Shown: in pieces, positions 1 through 8,864 of the stretch
How the letters are laid out: every line of letters starts with the position of its first letter
How positions within the stretch are numbered: the first letter of the stretch is position 1
The notes under the pieces: model-generated
What the model was told of the DNA's origin: nothing
What the model saw: the letters and a program-made list of their open reading frames with translations, nothing else
The model's database searches: none
Source of the DNA: Barnesiella merdipullorum
GTDB lineage: Bacteria; Bacteroidota; Bacteroidia; Bacteroidales; Barnesiellaceae
Length of the DNA: 64,000 nt
Direction of reading: 5' to 3'
NCBI GenBank assembly: GCA_019116365.1
Contig: DXBT01000007.1
Location: 62,001-126,000 of the forward strand
Position numbers and translations under genes: made by a program

Positions 1-1699
1 GCAGGTTGCGGCTGGCAGGTATCTGTACGGTAACGGCGAGGGTGTCGTTGAAGTCGTTCTGCTGGCAATAGACCAGAGTCTTGCCGTTGGCCAGACCCTT
101 CAGGTTACCGTTGGTTACGCTGCAGATGGTGGGGTCCTGTACGGTCCAGTCGAAAGCGTCGGGGGCAACGTTCATCGGCTCGTTGTTGACGAGTGCGGTT
201 ACTTCGATGGGATATTCGTAGAGGCCGTCGTTGATGACCGAGTCGAGACGGAGAGAGAGACCTTCGGGGTCACCGATAATGATATCGATCGAGGTCTCGA
301 TGCCGTTGTAGCTGGCATAGAGTTTACCGTGGCCCTCGCCCGAAGCCACGAGTGTGGTATTGTCTTTGATATAGCCCAGTGATTCGTCGCAACGCAGGGT
401 GACGCCGGTCACCTCGGTGTTGATGAGGTAGCCATATTGGTTGTAGCCCATGAAGTGGGGGGTGAACATTCCATACCTGGGCAGGACGCAATATTCCTGG
501 GTACAGAGGATTTCGGCGATGTTGTTGTCGTCGGGGGCATTGGATACGACAAATAATCCGTTGCTCACGGCCCGTTCGCGACCGTCGCTGGGGCTGTTGA
601 CCAGACCATACTTCTCGATGTACATGCCGCTCGAACCGCCTCCGTCGAGGTTCATGCCGGTGGCGGCACCGGCCAGCTTGAGCATGTCGGCCATCTGCTT
701 GGTCGTGGCACCGTCGGAGTATCCGCCTTGACGGCCGTCAACCACCAGCATATAAACTTTGCTGCGGTCGGCCGAGTAGCCGATCGAAGTCCTCGGGTGG
801 AGTTCGGCCCAGTCGTTGTCGAGCACTTGTCCGTTTTCCAGAATCTTGCGGTCGCCGCCAATCATGCAGTTGATGTCGGGGTAGGTGCCGTCTTCGAGTT
901 GGAGCAGCACTTTCAATTCCAGTTCGTCGCCGGGTTGCAGGGTTCTGAGGAAATCGGCCGAAGCACCGTGTCCCGAGAGAACGGCTCCGTTCTCGGCAAT
1001 CTCCATGTTACCGGCCGCACTGCCGGCTCCCGATACGACTATCTTCACCGCACGATTCAGTCCCCAGGTTTCGCCGTCGGCGAGGCTCACGGGCACTTCA
1101 TAGCCGTAGGCGTTGGTGTGGGTATAGTGACCGACGTAGCGGTTGTAGAGTACCAGTTGGTCGGTACCGCGCGAACCGTTCACGTTGTGGATGCCATAAG
1201 GGGTATTGTTGTAGGTGACCTGGCCGTAGAAGGTTACGAAAGAGATGTAGCACTCGTCGTTATGGGTGAATGAGGTTTGGGGACCCGACGATACGGGTAC
1301 TTTGCCCAGTTCTCCTCCCGAGGCGAAGCCGTGTACAGGCGTGCCTATGGCTCCTGAGGTGGCAAAGAAGTCGGCATTGGTACCGGCGAAGTAGCGGCTG
1401 CCGGGTTGGCTTTTGCGGGCGGCCATGCTGGTGATGCCTTCGCAGGTGACAATCGAGTCGCGTCCCAGTACCGACTGGAACGATATGTAGGGGTTGGTAG
1501 CGTCTATTTCGAGATAGAAGGCCCTCATGTCTTTGGGCCCTGAGTAGTGTACATAGGTGTGGTAGGTGCCCGGGCCTACTTTGTAATGGGCCAGGGTATC
1601 GGCCGTATAGGAACTGCCGCCGATGGTTACCGTGCCTTTGGCGCTGAGCAGCAGAGGCAGCAGGGTGAATAGGAAGAGAAGAGTAAATATCTTTTTCAT
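1..1699 (-). CDS. Phosphodiester glycosidase (NAGPA/DUF2233) family protein, 3' end outside window
   Basis: The reading frame opens at 1699 with a signal peptide (MKKIFTLLFLFTLL) and stays open for 566 codons to the window edge, so the C-terminus is missing. Residues about 300-380 carry the NAGPA hallmarks: GYSADRSKVYMLVVDGRQ, LDGGGSSGM at 351-359 and VNSPSDGRERAVSNG. Family members cleave sugar-1-phosphodiester bonds such as N-acetylglucosamine linked through phosphate. A Big_2-like immunoglobulin fold follows (about residues 480-555). It is the last visible gene of the leftward SusC/SusD locus, although a terminator-like hairpin and a weak promoter lie just upstream, so it may be partly independent. 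Whether a T9SS tail follows cannot be seen. The family is clear; the substrate is not known. Confidence 0.85.
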   Translation of the reverse strand, partial: MKKIFTLLFLFTLLPLLLSAKGTVTIGGSSYTADTLAHYKVGPGTYHTYVHYSGPKDMRAFYLEIDATNPYISFQSVLGRDSIVTCEGITSMAARKSQPGSRYFAGTNADFFATSGAIGTPVHGFASGGELGKVPVSSGPQTSFTHNDECYISFVTFYGQVTYNNTPYGIHNVNGSRGTDQLVLYNRYVGHYTHTNAYGYEVPVSLADGETWGLNRAVKIVVSGAGSAAGNMEIAENGAVLSGHGASADFLRTLQPGDELELKVLLQLEDGTYPDINCMIGGDRKILENGQVLDNDWAELHPRTSIGYSADRSKVYMLVVDGRQGGYSDGATTKQMADMLKLAGAATGMNLDGGGSSGMYIEKYGLVNSPSDGRERAVSNGLFVVSNAPDDNNIAEILCTQEYCVLPRYGMFTPHFMGYNQYGYLINTEVTGVTLRCDESLGYIKDNTTLVASGEGHGKLYASYNGIETSIDIIIGDPEGLSLRLDSVINDGLYEYPIEVTALVNNEPMNVAPDAFDWTVQDPTICSVTNGNLKGLANGKTLVYCQQNDFNDTLAVTVQIPASRNL

Positions 1700-1758
1700 A
1701 AGACAAACCGTGATGTAAGATTAAGAGATAGATGAGCCATCGATAACCCCTTGTGGGG

Positions 1759-1766
1759 CAAAGGTT
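1759..1766 (-). promoter_or_regulatory. Weak -7 element before the phosphodiester glycosidase gene
   Basis: Read on the minus strand the sequence is AACCTTTG, a 7/8 match to the Bacteroidota -7 consensus TAnnTTTG, about 60 bases before the start codon. No good -33 element is seen, so this is tentative. Confidence 0.3.
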
Positions 1767-1853
1767 GTGGAGTCGTTGTTGTTTTTCCTACTCTACCGGT
1801 GAGCGGGAATATGGATAGATTGAAAACCCGTTTCGTTTGGTCGGGGAAAGAGA

Positions 1854-1891
1854 AAGGGCGATATATATAAGAGATTACATATACCGCCCTT
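1854..1891 (-). terminator. Hairpin terminator after the T9SS cargo gene
   Basis: AAGGGCG pairs with CGCCCTT around an AT-rich, partly paired loop. On the minus strand a pyrimidine-rich TTCTCTTTCC tail follows. It sits in the 238-base gap between the T9SS cargo gene and the phosphodiester glycosidase gene. Nothing else is recognised in that gap apart from the weak promoter. Confidence 0.6.
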
Positions 1892-1937
1892 CCCTTACAA
1901 GTTAAATTCTAAATGAGAGGTTTATAGCACGAAGGGC

Positions 1938-3407
1938 TTATTTTACAACCACTTTTTGAACTTTCTGTACACCGTCAACAACGGCTTTTACAATGTAGAT
2001 ACCTTTCACGGCAGGAGCAGCCATCGTTTCTACACCATTGGCTTCCATTACTTTCTGGCCGGCCAGGTTGTAAACTACGGCGTCGGCAGCACCCGAGAAT
2101 TGGATCATGTCACCGTTTACGAATACTTTCACGTTGTCGGCAGCTACGCGGGCAACACCCGATTCGCTGTTTGTATCGTAACCGTCGGGAGTCATTTTGT
2201 AAACAGCTGTACCGTTAGCTTCGGCATATACAGCGATGTAGGCAGCTTCGAGGCCATTGCCATCGTGAACTTTGGCGATACGAGGCAGTGCGGTACGAAC
2301 GCCATTCGATTTGGCCCCTATGCCACCCTCGGGGATTGTCCAGTAATAGGTTGCACCTTCAAATGAGGGACCGTCGCCCATCTCGATAATTTTCCAAGCT
2401 TGAGGAGGAGTTGTCTCGTTATTGGAAACAATATAAATACAGAAGGGTTTGTTGTTGAGGGTAAATTCGGCTACACCATTATTACCGAATTTTGAATTTA
2501 CAATACCACACTCTTCAGGAGCATCAGATACGCTTTCAATCAACGAACCACTCATATCATAAAGAGCTGCCTCGCTGTTGAATCCGTCGAGGTAGAAGTA
2601 GTCGTTGTCAACAATGGCGATACGGGGACCGGTTCCGTTGTTGGCAGCCGATGAGGGAGAATACTTTTTGATTTCGATAACTTTGAAGGTGAGGCCTGCG
2701 AAGTCGCCCGTTTGTTCAGCCAATTGGCCGTCCTTGATGTCGCAACGGATAGCTACATTTGTTTCGGTTGTTGCAAACATGACGATAGCGTCTTTCGTTA
2801 CATCACCCTTTACAGCAAAGTAGTCAACGCGGTATCCGTCGAGGAAACCTTCGGCATTCTTGAGCTCCATGACTTTGGTGGGTTCGCCCGTTGCCATATC
2901 GATAGACCACAAGCCGATCGCTTCGCCACTCAGCGAAGTTGACATGTTGAATACGATTACGTGGCCGGCATCGTCAACCTGGATATCGTTGCACAGGAAG
3001 CCAGGCACTTTTTGCTCTTCCATGGGAGTCGGGGTGAAAGTCGTGTCGCCGGGGGCGTTGACAGTAGTATCGACTTTGGTGTAGGAGTAGCTTACTTTGA
3101 ATTTCTCGGTATCGAATTTGATATCTTTCTTGAAGGCACCCGTTTTCAAATCATAGACTTTGATACCGGTGAAATCGCTACGGTAAGAGTAGAGGAGTTC
3201 ATCGCCTTTTACCGTCATACCACGGGAGCGGTTACCACCTACTAATTCAGTCATGTTGTTGCCGGTAATATCCGCTTTTATCCACAGGTTCTCGATGGAG
3301 TACCCACTCACTGGTTGGTAGGTTGCCGGATCTTTCACAAGTTCGTCTTGAGCGAACATCGGTGTTGCCATACATACGGCAGCAATCCCAAGTAGTAATT
3401 TTTTCAT
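1938..3407 (-). CDS. Unknown secreted protein with T9SS type A sorting domain
   Basis: 489 aa with a Sec signal peptide (MKKLLLGIAAVCMATPMFAQ). The body is rich in short beta-strand repeats with aromatic and Asp/Gly turns (e.g. GDELLYSYRSDFTGIKVYDL, near residues 68-87), which suggests a beta-propeller; this is a guess from texture, not a domain match. The last ~65 residues form a typical T9SS type A tail: AVVYNLAGQKVMEANG, then KGIYIVKAVVDG, ending KVVVK. The protein is therefore likely carried across the outer membrane by the type 9 system and attached to or released from the surface. It lies 66 bases downstream of the glycosyl hydrolase gene, in the same operon direction. No enzymatic motif is recognised; a glycan-binding or scaffolding role is inferred only from context. 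Confidence 0.8.
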   Translation of the reverse strand: MKKLLLGIAAVCMATPMFAQDELVKDPATYQPVSGYSIENLWIKADITGNNMTELVGGNRSRGMTVKGDELLYSYRSDFTGIKVYDLKTGAFKKDIKFDTEKFKVSYSYTKVDTTVNAPGDTTFTPTPMEEQKVPGFLCNDIQVDDAGHVIVFNMSTSLSGEAIGLWSIDMATGEPTKVMELKNAEGFLDGYRVDYFAVKGDVTKDAIVMFATTETNVAIRCDIKDGQLAEQTGDFAGLTFKVIEIKKYSPSSAANNGTGPRIAIVDNDYFYLDGFNSEAALYDMSGSLIESVSDAPEECGIVNSKFGNNGVAEFTLNNKPFCIYIVSNNETTPPQAWKIIEMGDGPSFEGATYYWTIPEGGIGAKSNGVRTALPRIAKVHDGNGLEAAYIAVYAEANGTAVYKMTPDGYDTNSESGVARVAADNVKVFVNGDMIQFSGAADAVVYNLAGQKVMEANGVETMAAPAVKGIYIVKAVVDGVQKVQKVVVK

Positions 3408-3473
3408 GATAGATAAATTTAAATGAATAAATAGATTAAAACTATATTGTATAAATCAATATATTTCAGTTGG

Positions 3474-6242
3474 TTATTTAACAAGTTTCAGTACCTCGCG
3501 TTGCCCGTCGATGCGAACATCGAGCAGATATACCCCGCGGGGGAGCATATCGAGTGCGATGCGGTCGCCCTGGGCGACATTCTCCTGCACGAACTGGGCC
3601 ACCGTCTGTCCCGACAGGTTGACCACATCGATGCCGATGTGTTGAGCCTGACGACCCACTACGAGGGCCGCACCGTTGCCCGAGATTACCTGGCATTTGC
3701 CATTGCCCCGGGTGAGGTCGATTCCCGACGTGTGCTTATAGGTGAACGAGATGGTGTTGCAATATTCGGTTTCGCCGCCGGCATACTCCGAGCGGGCCCT
3801 CAGGTACCACACGCCGTCGGTGAGGTTGTCGAACTCGGTTTCATAGACAAAGGCATCGACCGTCTGGCGTTTCACGTTGCGTGCCGGCGAGAAGGTATCG
3901 TCGGTGTGCAGTTCGATGCGGAAGCTGTGTGCCAGCGGCTCTTCGGCCCAGCGCACTTGCAGGGTGGCTCCTTCGACGGTAGCTCCCTGGGTGGGGAAGA
4001 GGATGACGGGCACACCGGGGATTGCCTCTTCGGTGGTGAAGTAGGTCACGGGGCTGGTGTATTCGATGTCGCCGGCATAGGCCGTTACGCGGGCATAGTA
4101 TTTGGTATTGCCCACCAAAACGCCTTGAGCCAGTGTGGCGCTGTTACTGCTGTATCGTTGGTCGAGAGCTACACCCATCGCGCGGAAGTCGTCGTAGGTG
4201 TTGATCTCGAGGCGGTATTCGGTGGCCTCGGGATAGGTGGTCCAGGCGACGGTGGGAGTGATCGACACTTGGGTAGCTCCGCTCACGGGCGATTCGATTT
4301 CGAACGGGCCTCCGTTGAAACTGTATGTGGCCGAGGTGGCGTCGGTACAGTTGGCCTGGCGGGTGCGAACTCGCCAATAGTAGGTGTCTTTCTCGAGGTC
4401 GGGGAGGTAGCTCGAGGCAAACTTGTTGGTGGCTACCTCGCGCGAGAGGATGAGGTCGTTGAAGGCGTTGTCGCGGGCTATGTCGATGTAGTATGAGGCA
4501 TCGGGCACGCTGCTCCACGCAAACTCGAAGTCGCCGATGGCCGATGCGCCGTTGGCCGGGCTGGTGAGCGACACGGCGGTGGCGGTACCTGCCGATGCTC
4601 CCAGGAACAGGGGGGCAAACTCGTTGCCATAGCGATCGACGATGGCTACGGCATAGGTGTAGCCCGAGCGGCGGTCGGCGGGTATGGTGTAGCTGGCTTC
4701 GTAGGAGAGCCCCAGCAGATAGCGGGCATCGTGGCAGGCGGTGGCCTGTGCGGTGCCGGTGGGCACGGCATAGATGGCATAGCGCATGCCTTCGACTCCG
4801 TTCCACGAGAGGGTGCCGTTGTTGTAGGCCATGTTGGAGACGAGACCGGGATTGGTCGTGGCTTTCCAGCTGATGGCGGGCACGAGGGCGGGGTATTTAT
4901 AGACATCGGCGCGCAGCAGGGCCAGCATGCCCGAGGTGTGGGTCACCTTGCGCATGTTGTAGAATACGCTACCGGGTGCGCCGGTTTCGTCGAAGGTGCG
5001 GTTTACCTTGATTTGGTTTACCAGCTCAGCGCCTTTGAAGGAGGCGGTGGCACCGTCGATGATAGGGGCGTTTGCCAGGGTTTCCCGAGCGATGGTGCGT
5101 TCGATAGAGGAGAGCGACTGGCTGGGAACCTGCTCGCCGTTGAGCAGGAGTTGACCGGCTTGAGCCGTGGTGCTGCGGTCGAGCGAAGGTATCTTGGCCG
5201 AGCTGAGGTCTGAGGCCGAGTGGCTCGAATAGAAGTGGAGACCGAACTGGCGGACAATCTGGCTCCACCAGGCGGCAATCGTCGTGTAGTCGCTACTCGA
5301 CCCGATGGTCCAGTAGATCTGCGGCGAGATGTAGTCGATGGTACCTTCCTGAATCCAGGCCATGGGGTCGCAGTAGATATCGTTGTAGGCCCAACCCGAA
5401 CCGGCCGGGGTGGGGGTGACGCCGTATTTCTCGGCGATGGAGGCATCGGTGCACCATACGCCGGCGGGCGAGATGCCGAACCGCACGTAGGGTTTCTCCG
5501 ATTGAATCATTTGATATACCTGGGCAATGAGCTTGTTGACATTCTGCCGGCGCCAGTCGCCCCGCGAGAGGTTGTCGGGGTTTTGGGTCTGGTAGAGATC
5601 GTTGTCCATGGCATCGGTCGTGCCCGACATGTAGAAGTAGTCGTCGAATACGACACCGTCGATGTCGTAGTTGTGTACTACCTCTTGGATGATGGCTGTA
5701 ATGTGGTCGCGCACCTCTTGCATCGCGGGGTTGAGGATAGAGCCGCTACCCGAGTAGTCGAGCAGCCAGTCGGGGTGAGATTCGCGATAGTTGAGGGGTG
5801 TGCCGTCCCATTGGTTGAGCACACTCTCGTAGCGGTAGGGGTTGAACCAGGCGTGAACCTCGATGCCGCGTTTGTGACCTTCCTCAATGACAAACTCGAG
5901 GGGGTCGTATCCCGGGTCCATGCCCCGGGTGGCTACCAGGTCGCTCGACCAGGGCTCGTAGGACGAGCGATACATCGCATCGCAGCGGCCTCGCACCTGG
6001 AAATAGACGGTGTTGCAGTTGGCAGCCTTCACCGAGTCGAGCAGCATGGTGAGCTCGTCTTTCTGCTTTTGTATCTGCTGGGTGTTGCCGGTCTCGGTAA
6101 TCACGGTCGTCTGGGGCCAGGTGAGGCGCCACACGGTCGATAACCAGAAAGCCCGCACCTCTTTCTTGGGTGTTTGGGCAACTGCCGGGATGACCAGGCA
6201 GAGGGTGAGAAGCACGATGGATATTTTGGCGATGTATTTCAT
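3474..6242 (-). CDS. Family 10-like glycosyl hydrolase (GHL10/DUF187) with FN3-like repeats and T9SS tail
   Basis: 922 aa. After a signal peptide (residues 1-22) comes a GHL10 (YngK-type, PF02638) barrel at about 25-380: KKEVRAFWLSTVWRLTWPQT near the start, YFQVRGRCDAMY, a DPLEFVIEEGHKRGIEVHAWFNPYRYE segment (about 123-145) and DGVVFDDYFY. A glycine-rich stretch and several fibronectin-III-like repeats follow (about 430-830, with WSSVPDASYYIDIARD and WTTYPEATEYRLEI). The C-terminus is a T9SS type A tail (VVNLSGQTVAQFV, LPRGVYLLDV). GHL10 proteins are thought to act on glycans, but few have a proven substrate. It sits between the PKD lipoprotein and the T9SS cargo gene of the SusC/SusD locus, and the secretion route suggests a surface or released enzyme. 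Confidence 0.88.
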   Translation of the reverse strand: MKYIAKISIVLLTLCLVIPAVAQTPKKEVRAFWLSTVWRLTWPQTTVITETGNTQQIQKQKDELTMLLDSVKAANCNTVYFQVRGRCDAMYRSSYEPWSSDLVATRGMDPGYDPLEFVIEEGHKRGIEVHAWFNPYRYESVLNQWDGTPLNYRESHPDWLLDYSGSGSILNPAMQEVRDHITAIIQEVVHNYDIDGVVFDDYFYMSGTTDAMDNDLYQTQNPDNLSRGDWRRQNVNKLIAQVYQMIQSEKPYVRFGISPAGVWCTDASIAEKYGVTPTPAGSGWAYNDIYCDPMAWIQEGTIDYISPQIYWTIGSSSDYTTIAAWWSQIVRQFGLHFYSSHSASDLSSAKIPSLDRSTTAQAGQLLLNGEQVPSQSLSSIERTIARETLANAPIIDGATASFKGAELVNQIKVNRTFDETGAPGSVFYNMRKVTHTSGMLALLRADVYKYPALVPAISWKATTNPGLVSNMAYNNGTLSWNGVEGMRYAIYAVPTGTAQATACHDARYLLGLSYEASYTIPADRRSGYTYAVAIVDRYGNEFAPLFLGASAGTATAVSLTSPANGASAIGDFEFAWSSVPDASYYIDIARDNAFNDLILSREVATNKFASSYLPDLEKDTYYWRVRTRQANCTDATSATYSFNGGPFEIESPVSGATQVSITPTVAWTTYPEATEYRLEINTYDDFRAMGVALDQRYSSNSATLAQGVLVGNTKYYARVTAYAGDIEYTSPVTYFTTEEAIPGVPVILFPTQGATVEGATLQVRWAEEPLAHSFRIELHTDDTFSPARNVKRQTVDAFVYETEFDNLTDGVWYLRARSEYAGGETEYCNTISFTYKHTSGIDLTRGNGKCQVISGNGAALVVGRQAQHIGIDVVNLSGQTVAQFVQENVAQGDRIALDMLPRGVYLLDVRIDGQREVLKLVK

Positions 6243-6269
6243 TTTGAATCGGTGGTTTCTGTTATTTAG

Positions 6270-6297
6270 TCCCGCCGGTCTTCACCGGCCGGCGGGA
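6270..6297 (-). terminator. Intercistronic hairpin in the SusC/SusD locus
   Basis: TCCCGCCGG pairs with CCGGCGGGA (9 bp) around a 10-base loop, between the PKD lipoprotein gene and the glycosyl hydrolase gene. There is no T-run after it on the minus strand, so it may act as an RNA-processing or stability element or a partial terminator that lowers expression of the distal genes. Confidence 0.45.
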
Positions 6298-6315
6298 TGG
6301 ATTGCTATCTTACTG

Positions 6316-7968
6316 TTAGAACAGACTTGACAGATTATCGTTCAGGGCTATACCGTAGGGGTTGACACCCGATACGATGGTTTCGAGCTGGCGGGTGGCG
6401 GGGTTCCAGCGTTTGATACCCGAGGGTTCGGCGCTGCCTTCTTCGGCCCGCAGACCAAAGTAAACCGAGCCGTCGCTGTTGTCGAGAACCATCTGACAAA
6501 CGTCGATGTATTCGCCTACGCTACCTTCGCTGTCGGCCTTGAAGCTGGCCACGAGGTATTTGTTGTCGGCCTTGGTATTGGCTTTGGAGGCGTCGTTGGC
6601 GCTGATGTCGGCCATCGGTACGGCAAAGAGACCTTTGTCACGAATGATGGCGTAGAGTATCTGGTTGTTGGTATCGATGACAAACGACTTCACAAACTCG
6701 TCGGGGAAGATGACGGCGTAGGGAGGATTGCTGCCCCGGCTGATATCTACGGTGCTGATGTCGCTGTCGGCAAAGCGGAAGATACCGCCGCCGCCATAGG
6801 TCTTGCCCCAGTACCAGAGTCCATCGACTTTGGCAAAGCAGGCGTTCATGGCTCCGTATTGCCAGGGATTGCCGTAGTATTCGAGGCGATTGTTCATGAC
6901 GAAGTAGTCGAACTTGGCGTCGCTGGTGCTGAGGGCGAGGTTGCGCTCGTTGACACCGATGCGACGGATACCCGTGTTACGGTCGGCAAAGTAGAGCATC
7001 TCGCTGTCGATCCATCCGTAGAAGGGGTCGTTGAATGCGGTGTTGCCTACGTTGGAGAGCACGGTTTCCATGCTGCTGCCATCCTTGGCTACGGCGGTGA
7101 TTTTGCCGTCGCCGCGGTTATTCTCGGTATCGTTGATGTAGGTAAACTGAGTACCACAGTCGAGTACATAGAGCAGGTCGTTGTGGAAGAGCAGGTTGAG
7201 GGGATGGGCTCCCGACTTCACGCCCAGGTCGAAGGGCGAGTTGCTGCTACCCTCGGGTACCGTAAAGTCGAGCTTGTAGGCCATGATGTTGCCGCTCTTG
7301 ACCGCATAGTAGAGGGTTTTCGAAGCGTTGGGTGTACCTACCTGTACGTTGGCCTTCACGTCTTGCAGGGCGCGGCCGCCGAGCATGGTCTTCAAGGTGA
7401 TGGTTTGCGAACCGATGTTCTTGAAGGTGAGTCGGCCCGGGTTTTCACCCACGTAGGTGTTGTTGGTGATTTCGGGGTGATCGACCAGCGTAGTTCCCTC
7501 GGGCAATACCCAGGTATATTCGGGCTGGGCCGAAGCGGCGGGATTACGCAGTGTAACCTCGAGGGTTACCTCTACGTTGTTGATTACACACACGGCATCA
7601 TTTTCGGTCTTGGCCACGATGGTGGGCTTGATGTCGTTGATGAGCAACGGCCGGGTGGTGAATTCGCCACCCACGGTGAGTTTCACTTCATATTGTCCCG
7701 GCAGGTTGTAGGTGTGCGTGGGGTTGGGCTCGGTCGAGGTTTCGCCGTCGCCAAAGTCCCAAGTGCAGGCCCCCGAGAGAGCCGAAGTGTTGGTGAACTG
7801 TATGGTGGACCCTACCAGGTAGTCGAGTTCGTATCCTTCGTTGGTGACACGGTAGGTAAAGGCTACATCGTCACTGGGATATACATTGTAGGTGGGATCG
7901 TTTTCTACGCAGGCAGACAACGAGGCCAGCAAGACTACCGTCAAACCTATGTTTTTTAGTGCTTTCAT
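6316..7968 (-). CDS. PKD-domain lipoprotein with beta-propeller-like C-terminal half
   Basis: I chose the ATG at 7968 (MKALKNIGL); an ATG four codons upstream is also possible. The lipobox is LASLSAC followed by VEND, acidic residues typical of the Bacteroidota surface-lipoprotein export signal. A PKD domain (about residues 35-105) carries the WDFGDGETSTEPNPTHTY motif. A second PKD/Ig-like domain follows (about 115-225), and the remaining ~320 residues look like a repeated beta-propeller (FADRNTGIRRIGV, DGLWYWGKTYGG). PKD and propeller lipoproteins in SusC/SusD loci commonly act as surface glycan-binding proteins; that role is inferred here. It lies 17 bases after the smaller lipoprotein gene and is surely co-transcribed with it. 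Confidence 0.8.
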   Translation of the reverse strand: MKALKNIGLTVVLLASLSACVENDPTYNVYPSDDVAFTYRVTNEGYELDYLVGSTIQFTNTSALSGACTWDFGDGETSTEPNPTHTYNLPGQYEVKLTVGGEFTTRPLLINDIKPTIVAKTENDAVCVINNVEVTLEVTLRNPAASAQPEYTWVLPEGTTLVDHPEITNNTYVGENPGRLTFKNIGSQTITLKTMLGGRALQDVKANVQVGTPNASKTLYYAVKSGNIMAYKLDFTVPEGSSNSPFDLGVKSGAHPLNLLFHNDLLYVLDCGTQFTYINDTENNRGDGKITAVAKDGSSMETVLSNVGNTAFNDPFYGWIDSEMLYFADRNTGIRRIGVNERNLALSTSDAKFDYFVMNNRLEYYGNPWQYGAMNACFAKVDGLWYWGKTYGGGGIFRFADSDISTVDISRGSNPPYAVIFPDEFVKSFVIDTNNQILYAIIRDKGLFAVPMADISANDASKANTKADNKYLVASFKADSEGSVGEYIDVCQMVLDNSDGSVYFGLRAEEGSAEPSGIKRWNPATRQLETIVSGVNPYGIALNDNLSSLF

Positions 7969-7985
7969 CGTTCTTTGCATTTCTA

Positions 7986-8816
7986 TTAGTTGACAGTAAT
8001 GTTTTTAATATCGGTATTGCTCTTCACGCCTTTCGAGTCGGTAATCTGGAACCGGGCCGAGAGGGTGTAGGCACAGTTGTAGTTCACGCCGTATTCCTTG
8101 CCGTCGAAGAGTAGCTCGGGGGTGCTGAGGGCAGCCACGATACCGTTGAGGGTAGCTTTGTTTTCGTCGGTGATGTTGTAAACCGTTTTGCCTTCGGCGT
8201 CGGTCGAAGTGGTGAAGAGGGCTTCAAACTCCTCTTCGGTCATCTTCATGAACCCGTCGACCACAATCTTTTTCATGTTGCCATGATAGTCGGTGGCGAT
8301 TTGTGTATTGAGCGCCGTGCGGAAGTTGGTTTCATATTCGCCGGGGAAGTAGGTTTGGAAGAGCGTTTCGGTGAAGTCGCTTCCACCTACGTTGGCCCAG
8401 GTAACGCTGGCCCACGAAGCCGATATGGGGAAGGTCGAGTCGAGGATATAGGACGATTTGGCATCGTCCCACGATACGGTGGCGGGGTCGAACTCCTTGA
8501 CCAGGTGCGAAGCTACCACCTCGCTGTTCTCGGTCTCGGTGTAGGTATAACTGATGTAGGGGCAGGTCACGGCACGGGTAATGGTGCTGCTGACGCCATA
8601 CCATACCTGAGCGCTTTCGACGGTGCTGCCGTCGGTGTAGTAATAGACTCTGAAGTCGAGTTCACTACCGGCGTTGGCGGCATCTTTCAGCTCCCAGTAA
8701 ACGTATGCGGTTTGTTGTCCCAGGTCTGCCCAATCGTTGATGGGGTCGTTGACTTCACACCCCGACAGTCCCACGATTGCCAGCAGCAGAGATGCTATTT
8801 TTACTTTGTTTTTCAT
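7986..8816 (-). CDS. Small surface lipoprotein of the SusC/SusD locus, function unknown
   Basis: 276 aa, signal peptide with lipobox VGLSGC followed by EVNDP, which again resembles the lipoprotein export signal. The body is beta-rich with no catalytic motif that I recognise (YVYWELKDAANAG, SDFTETLFQTYFPGEYE). By position directly after susD it corresponds to the SusE/SusF-like slot, where surface glycan-binding lipoproteins are usual. No sequence-level match to SusE can be claimed. It is 48 bases after susD and 17 bases before the next gene, so it is a middle gene of one operon. Confidence 0.75.
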   Translation of the reverse strand: MKNKVKIASLLLAIVGLSGCEVNDPINDWADLGQQTAYVYWELKDAANAGSELDFRVYYYTDGSTVESAQVWYGVSSTITRAVTCPYISYTYTETENSEVVASHLVKEFDPATVSWDDAKSSYILDSTFPISASWASVTWANVGGSDFTETLFQTYFPGEYETNFRTALNTQIATDYHGNMKKIVVDGFMKMTEEEFEALFTTSTDAEGKTVYNITDENKATLNGIVAALSTPELLFDGKEYGVNYNCAYTLSARFQITDSKGVKSNTDIKNITVN

Positions 8817-8864
8817 ATCGAATGTCGTTATTTATGGAATACCTCAATTCTTTTTCTCTCTTGT

